A stretch of DNA of 64,000 nucleotides from an uncultured Actinomycetes bacterium (GTDB lineage Bacteria > Actinomycetota > Acidimicrobiia > Acidimicrobiales > RAAP-2). Where the stretch lies: NCBI GenBank assembly GCA_903825035.1, contig CAIJYV010000034.1, forward strand, positions 1 through 64,000, read 5' to 3'. The notes under the pieces were generated by a model. That model was not told the origin of the DNA. It was given only the letters and a program-made list of their open reading frames with translations, and searched no databases. Position numbers and translations under genes: made by a program. Positions 61,173 through 64,000 of the stretch are shown here, piece after piece (position 1 is the stretch's first letter; every line of letters begins with the position of its first letter).

Positions 61173-61905
61173 ATCTGCACTGTACGTGGGTCAGGTGAGC
61201 CACGAACGCAGCGAAGGGCCTGCTCGGACATTCAAGAATCGGATCATGATGCCCATGATTTTTCTCGATGAGCTTGACTCGCTGAAGCTCAGACCTTTTT
61301 TCGGTACCCACGCCGGAACAGTGATGCACTGGCAACGAAAAGATTTCTTTGGCGGACAAGAATCGCTTGAGCGCGTAGTCAAGGAGTTGGTTTCTCGCGA
61401 GGCCGGATTTGAACCCGATGGCCCTGTCGCGCAGCTCGGGCATATTCGCACCTGGGGATGGCTCTTCAATCCAATAGTTCTCTACTACTGCTTCGACGAG
61501 TCGCTCAGTTCGCTCGTTGCAGTCGTAGCGTCGGTGAGTAATACTCCTTGGGGAGAAACCCATAATTACGTTATCGATACTCGTAACGGGGTTGCGGACC
61601 TTCCCCGACAGGTCAAGTCCATGCACGTCTCCCCCTTCTTGCCCATGGACTTTGACTACCGATTCCGCCTAAACGTGCCAGGGGAAAAGGCGACCTTTTC
61701 GGTTTCGGTACTTCGGGGAGAGAAACAAGCTTTTCGCGCCGGAATGACACTTCAGCGCAAACCCCTTAACCGCCGAACCTTGGCCTGGGCGTTACTCGCT
61801 TACCCCTTCCAAACCTTCCGCGTCTCGGAGGGAATTTACCGAGAGGCGTTGGTCTTGGCTTTTCGCAAGGCCAAGTTCTACACTCATCCGAGGAAGAAAT
61901 CATGA
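61165..61905 (+). CDS. DUF1365 family protein
   Basis: 246 aa; LYVGQVSHERSEGPARTFKNRIMMPMIFLDEL...HIRTWGWLFNPIVLYYCFD...HVSPFLPMDFDYRFR. Confidence 0.85.
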   Translation: MTKSALYVGQVSHERSEGPARTFKNRIMMPMIFLDELDSLKLRPFFGTHAGTVMHWQRKDFFGGQESLERVVKELVSREAGFEPDGPVAQLGHIRTWGWLFNPIVLYYCFDESLSSLVAVVASVSNTPWGETHNYVIDTRNGVADLPRQVKSMHVSPFLPMDFDYRFRLNVPGEKATFSVSVLRGEKQAFRAGMTLQRKPLNRRTLAWALLAYPFQTFRVSEGIYREALVLAFRKAKFYTHPRKKS

Positions 61906-63149
61906 CCTCATCTGTTCGAACCGTAAATCTGCCCCAGCCCCGTCCCACCGCGAAGGTGGCGCGAGGAGTACTCCTTCGACTCGCGCACAATCTGCATGGC
62001 GGGCAACTCGTTATTACTGAGGGTGGTCGCCAACTAACCCTTGGCGATTCGAAGGGTCCGCTCCATGCCACCATCGAGGTTCACTCCAATGACTTCTGGT
62101 CACGGCTGCTCTGGCGAGGTGGCGTCGGTCTCGCGGAGGGCTACATCGCCGGTGACTGGACCAGCCCTGACACGGTGGCGGTACTTCGCCTGCTCGCGGT
62201 CAACCTCAACAAATTGAACGCCTTCGCCAACCGGACCTTGTGGCTCAAAAAGCTCTGGCGAGTTGGGCGAAATAGTGATGCGTCAGACACTCGTCGTCGC
62301 GATCGCAAGAACATTTCGGCGCACTACGACCTCGGCAACGACTTCTTCCAGCTCTTCTTGGATCCCACGCTCGCCTACTCCAGCGGCTACTTCTTCAATG
62401 ATCAGGCCAGTCTCGAAGAAGCCTCGACGGAGAAGTTTGACCGACTCTGTCGCAAACTTGGGCTGAACCAAGAATCAAAACTATTAGAGATTGGAACGGG
62501 CTGGGGTGGATTTGCCTTGCACGCGGCCCAGAAATACGGATGCTCAGTCACAACGACCACCATTTCGAGCGAGCAATTCGCCTTCGCCACCGAACGAATT
62601 AAGGCGGCTGGTCTCGAGCACTTGGTCACAGTTTTGCTCGAGGACTACCGAGACCTGCAGGGGCAATTTACTCATCTGGCCTCGATTGAGATGATTGAGG
62701 CCGTGGACTGGCGCCAGTACACCACTTTTTTTCAAAAACTTGAATCGTTAATTACCCCCGAAGGTCTCATTGCCCTTCAGGCCATTGTGATTAAGGACAG
62801 CGAATTTGAACGATACAAAACCCACCAGGACTTCATCCGTCGTTACATCTTCCCCGGTGGGTGCCTGCCCTCCACTCAGGCGATTCTCACCACCATCAGT
62901 TCGAAAACTTCGCTCCGTCTTACCCATCTCGAAGAATTTGGTCACTCGTACGCCCGAACCTTACGTGAGTGGCGACTCAACCTGGCTGCCCACCGTGACC
63001 GTGCACTCGCCCTGGGTTATGACGATCGTTTCTTGCGCATGTGGGACTTCTACTTCGAATACTGCGAAGCAGGTTTCTTAGAACGCCACATCTCCGTTGA
63101 GCAGATCGTCCTTGCTCGCGAAGAAGCCTCGGGCGTCCTGCGATACTAA
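61902..63149 (+). CDS. cyclopropane-fatty-acyl-phospholipid synthase family SAM-dependent methyltransferase
   Basis: 415 aa; ISAHYDLGNDFFQLFLDPTLAYSSGYF, LLEIGTGWGGFALHAAQKYGCSVTTTTIS, RRYIFPGGCLPS. Confidence 0.92.
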   Translation: MTSSVRTVNLPQPRPTAKVARGVLLRLAHNLHGGQLVITEGGRQLTLGDSKGPLHATIEVHSNDFWSRLLWRGGVGLAEGYIAGDWTSPDTVAVLRLLAVNLNKLNAFANRTLWLKKLWRVGRNSDASDTRRRDRKNISAHYDLGNDFFQLFLDPTLAYSSGYFFNDQASLEEASTEKFDRLCRKLGLNQESKLLEIGTGWGGFALHAAQKYGCSVTTTTISSEQFAFATERIKAAGLEHLVTVLLEDYRDLQGQFTHLASIEMIEAVDWRQYTTFFQKLESLITPEGLIALQAIVIKDSEFERYKTHQDFIRRYIFPGGCLPSTQAILTTISSKTSLRLTHLEEFGHSYARTLREWRLNLAAHRDRALALGYDDRFLRMWDFYFEYCEAGFLERHISVEQIVLAREEASGVLRY

Positions 63150-63153
63150 AAGT

Positions 63154-63226
63154 GCCCCCGGCAGGAGTCGAACCCGCAACCTGACGGGTAGAAACCGTCT
63201 GCTCTATCCAGTTGAGCTACAAGGGC
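63154..63226 (-). tRNA. tRNA-Arg(TCT), CCA not encoded
   Basis: Minus strand GCCCTTG acceptor / CGGGGGC (two G-U), GACGG-TTTCTAC-CCGTC anticodon arm, GCGGGTTCGACTCCTGC T arm. Confidence 0.95.
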
Positions 63227-63238
63227 TAGAAGGCGAAC

Positions 63239-64000
63239 CTACTCTTCGTAGGTTATGCCGTAGTTGGCTCTCGCAAACTGATCTTCAATAATGCGAATCT
63301 GATCCTGGGCCAAGGTGTTGGGCTTTTGTAGGTGCTCAATGGAATTAGCCATAGTTTGGCGCATTGCGTCAAAGCTCTCGGAAAAGGCCTTTTGCACGGT
63401 GGCCGCGGACTTAAGTGCCGTTTGCAGGTATCGCTTCTGCTCTTGGACTTGGCGCAACAGAGCATTCTTCTTCTCCGTGGCCTGCTCAATCAACTTGCTC
63501 GAACGTTCCGTGGCGTCCGCCATGATTTGCGAGGCCTTGGCTTTCGTTTGGTCCATGAGGTCTTTGGCCATTTCGTTAGCCTCGTCTCGAGTCGCTTGAA
63601 CCTCGCCCACGACCGCTTGGCGCATCGAATTAGCGTCCACTTGGGCTGAGCGAACTAGCTCCTCCGCTTCGAGGCGGGAGTTTTGTAGTAACTCCTCAGA
63701 CTCGCTCTTGGCGCGACCCATGGTCTCTTCGTAGATGACGGTTGCGGCGCTCAGTTGCGCCGAGGCCGTTGCTTGAGCGGTCGAAAGAATTTCTTCTACG
63801 TCGGCGCGCGCCGCGGCGACAGCCTCTTCGTATTGACGCTTGCCTTCATCCATCATGGACTTGGCCTCTTTGGTGGCCTGTGCCACAATCTTTTCCGATT
63901 CTCCTCGAGCACGGTCGAGAAAAGTTTGGGCCTCTCGTGTTTTATTCCGTACATCTTCTCGAGCGACGAGCAAGATACGAGTTGCCGATTCCGAGGCGAG
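63239..64000 (-). CDS. long coiled-coil protein, DivIVA-like (partial, N-terminus beyond window)
   Basis: Continuous alpha-helical, Glu/Ala/Arg-rich heptads; open to the window edge (...LASESATRILLVAREDVRNKT...). Confidence 0.6.
   Translation of the reverse strand, partial: LASESATRILLVAREDVRNKTREAQTFLDRARGESEKIVAQATKEAKSMMDEGKRQYEEAVAAARADVEEILSTAQATASAQLSAATVIYEETMGRAKSESEELLQNSRLEAEELVRSAQVDANSMRQAVVGEVQATRDEANEMAKDLMDQTKAKASQIMADATERSSKLIEQATEKKNALLRQVQEQKRYLQTALKSAATVQKAFSESFDAMRQTMANSIEHLQKPNTLAQDQIRIIEDQFARANYGITYEE

Overview
This 64 kb window is a mostly core-genome segment of a bacterial chromosome. Gene content and order look actinobacterial, possibly Acidimicrobiia; that placement is inference. 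It is dominated by minus-strand housekeeping operons: ftsK (partial), rnj-dapA-dapB, pnp-rpsO-ribF-truB-rbfA-infB-ylxR-nusA-rimP, proS-ispG-rseP-dxr-cdsA-frr-pyrH-tsf-rpsB-xerC, nadD-rsfS, obg-proB, rplU-rpmA, rne/rng, mreBCD-pbp2, ndk, and tig-clpP-clpX-folC. Plus-strand genes include a siderophore-interacting-type flavoprotein, an orphan winged-helix regulator, class II DAHP synthase, HU, a PutA-type bifunctional proline catabolic enzyme, and an amine oxidase/DUF1365/CFA-synthase lipid trio. tRNA-Pro(TGG) and tRNA-Arg(TCT) are present. I saw no CRISPR array, transposon, prophage or obvious defence system. The most interesting signals are: (i) a recurrent TANNNT hexamer 6-7 nt upstream of many start codons, suggesting widespread leaderless mRNAs; (ii) a YlxR-like gene missing from the ORF track whose conserved N-terminus is only readable from a non-canonical ATA start overlapping the nusA stop, or through a frameshift; (iii) an 11-bp perfect inverted repeat directly upstream of putA; (iv) an unlisted 56-aa membrane protein between rsfS and nadD; (v) a divergent lipid-modification cassette; (vi) a small accessory islet with an orphan HTH protein and an apparently frameshifted signal peptide. 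I do not claim a proven novel system. All computations and database searches needed for confirmation are stated, not performed.
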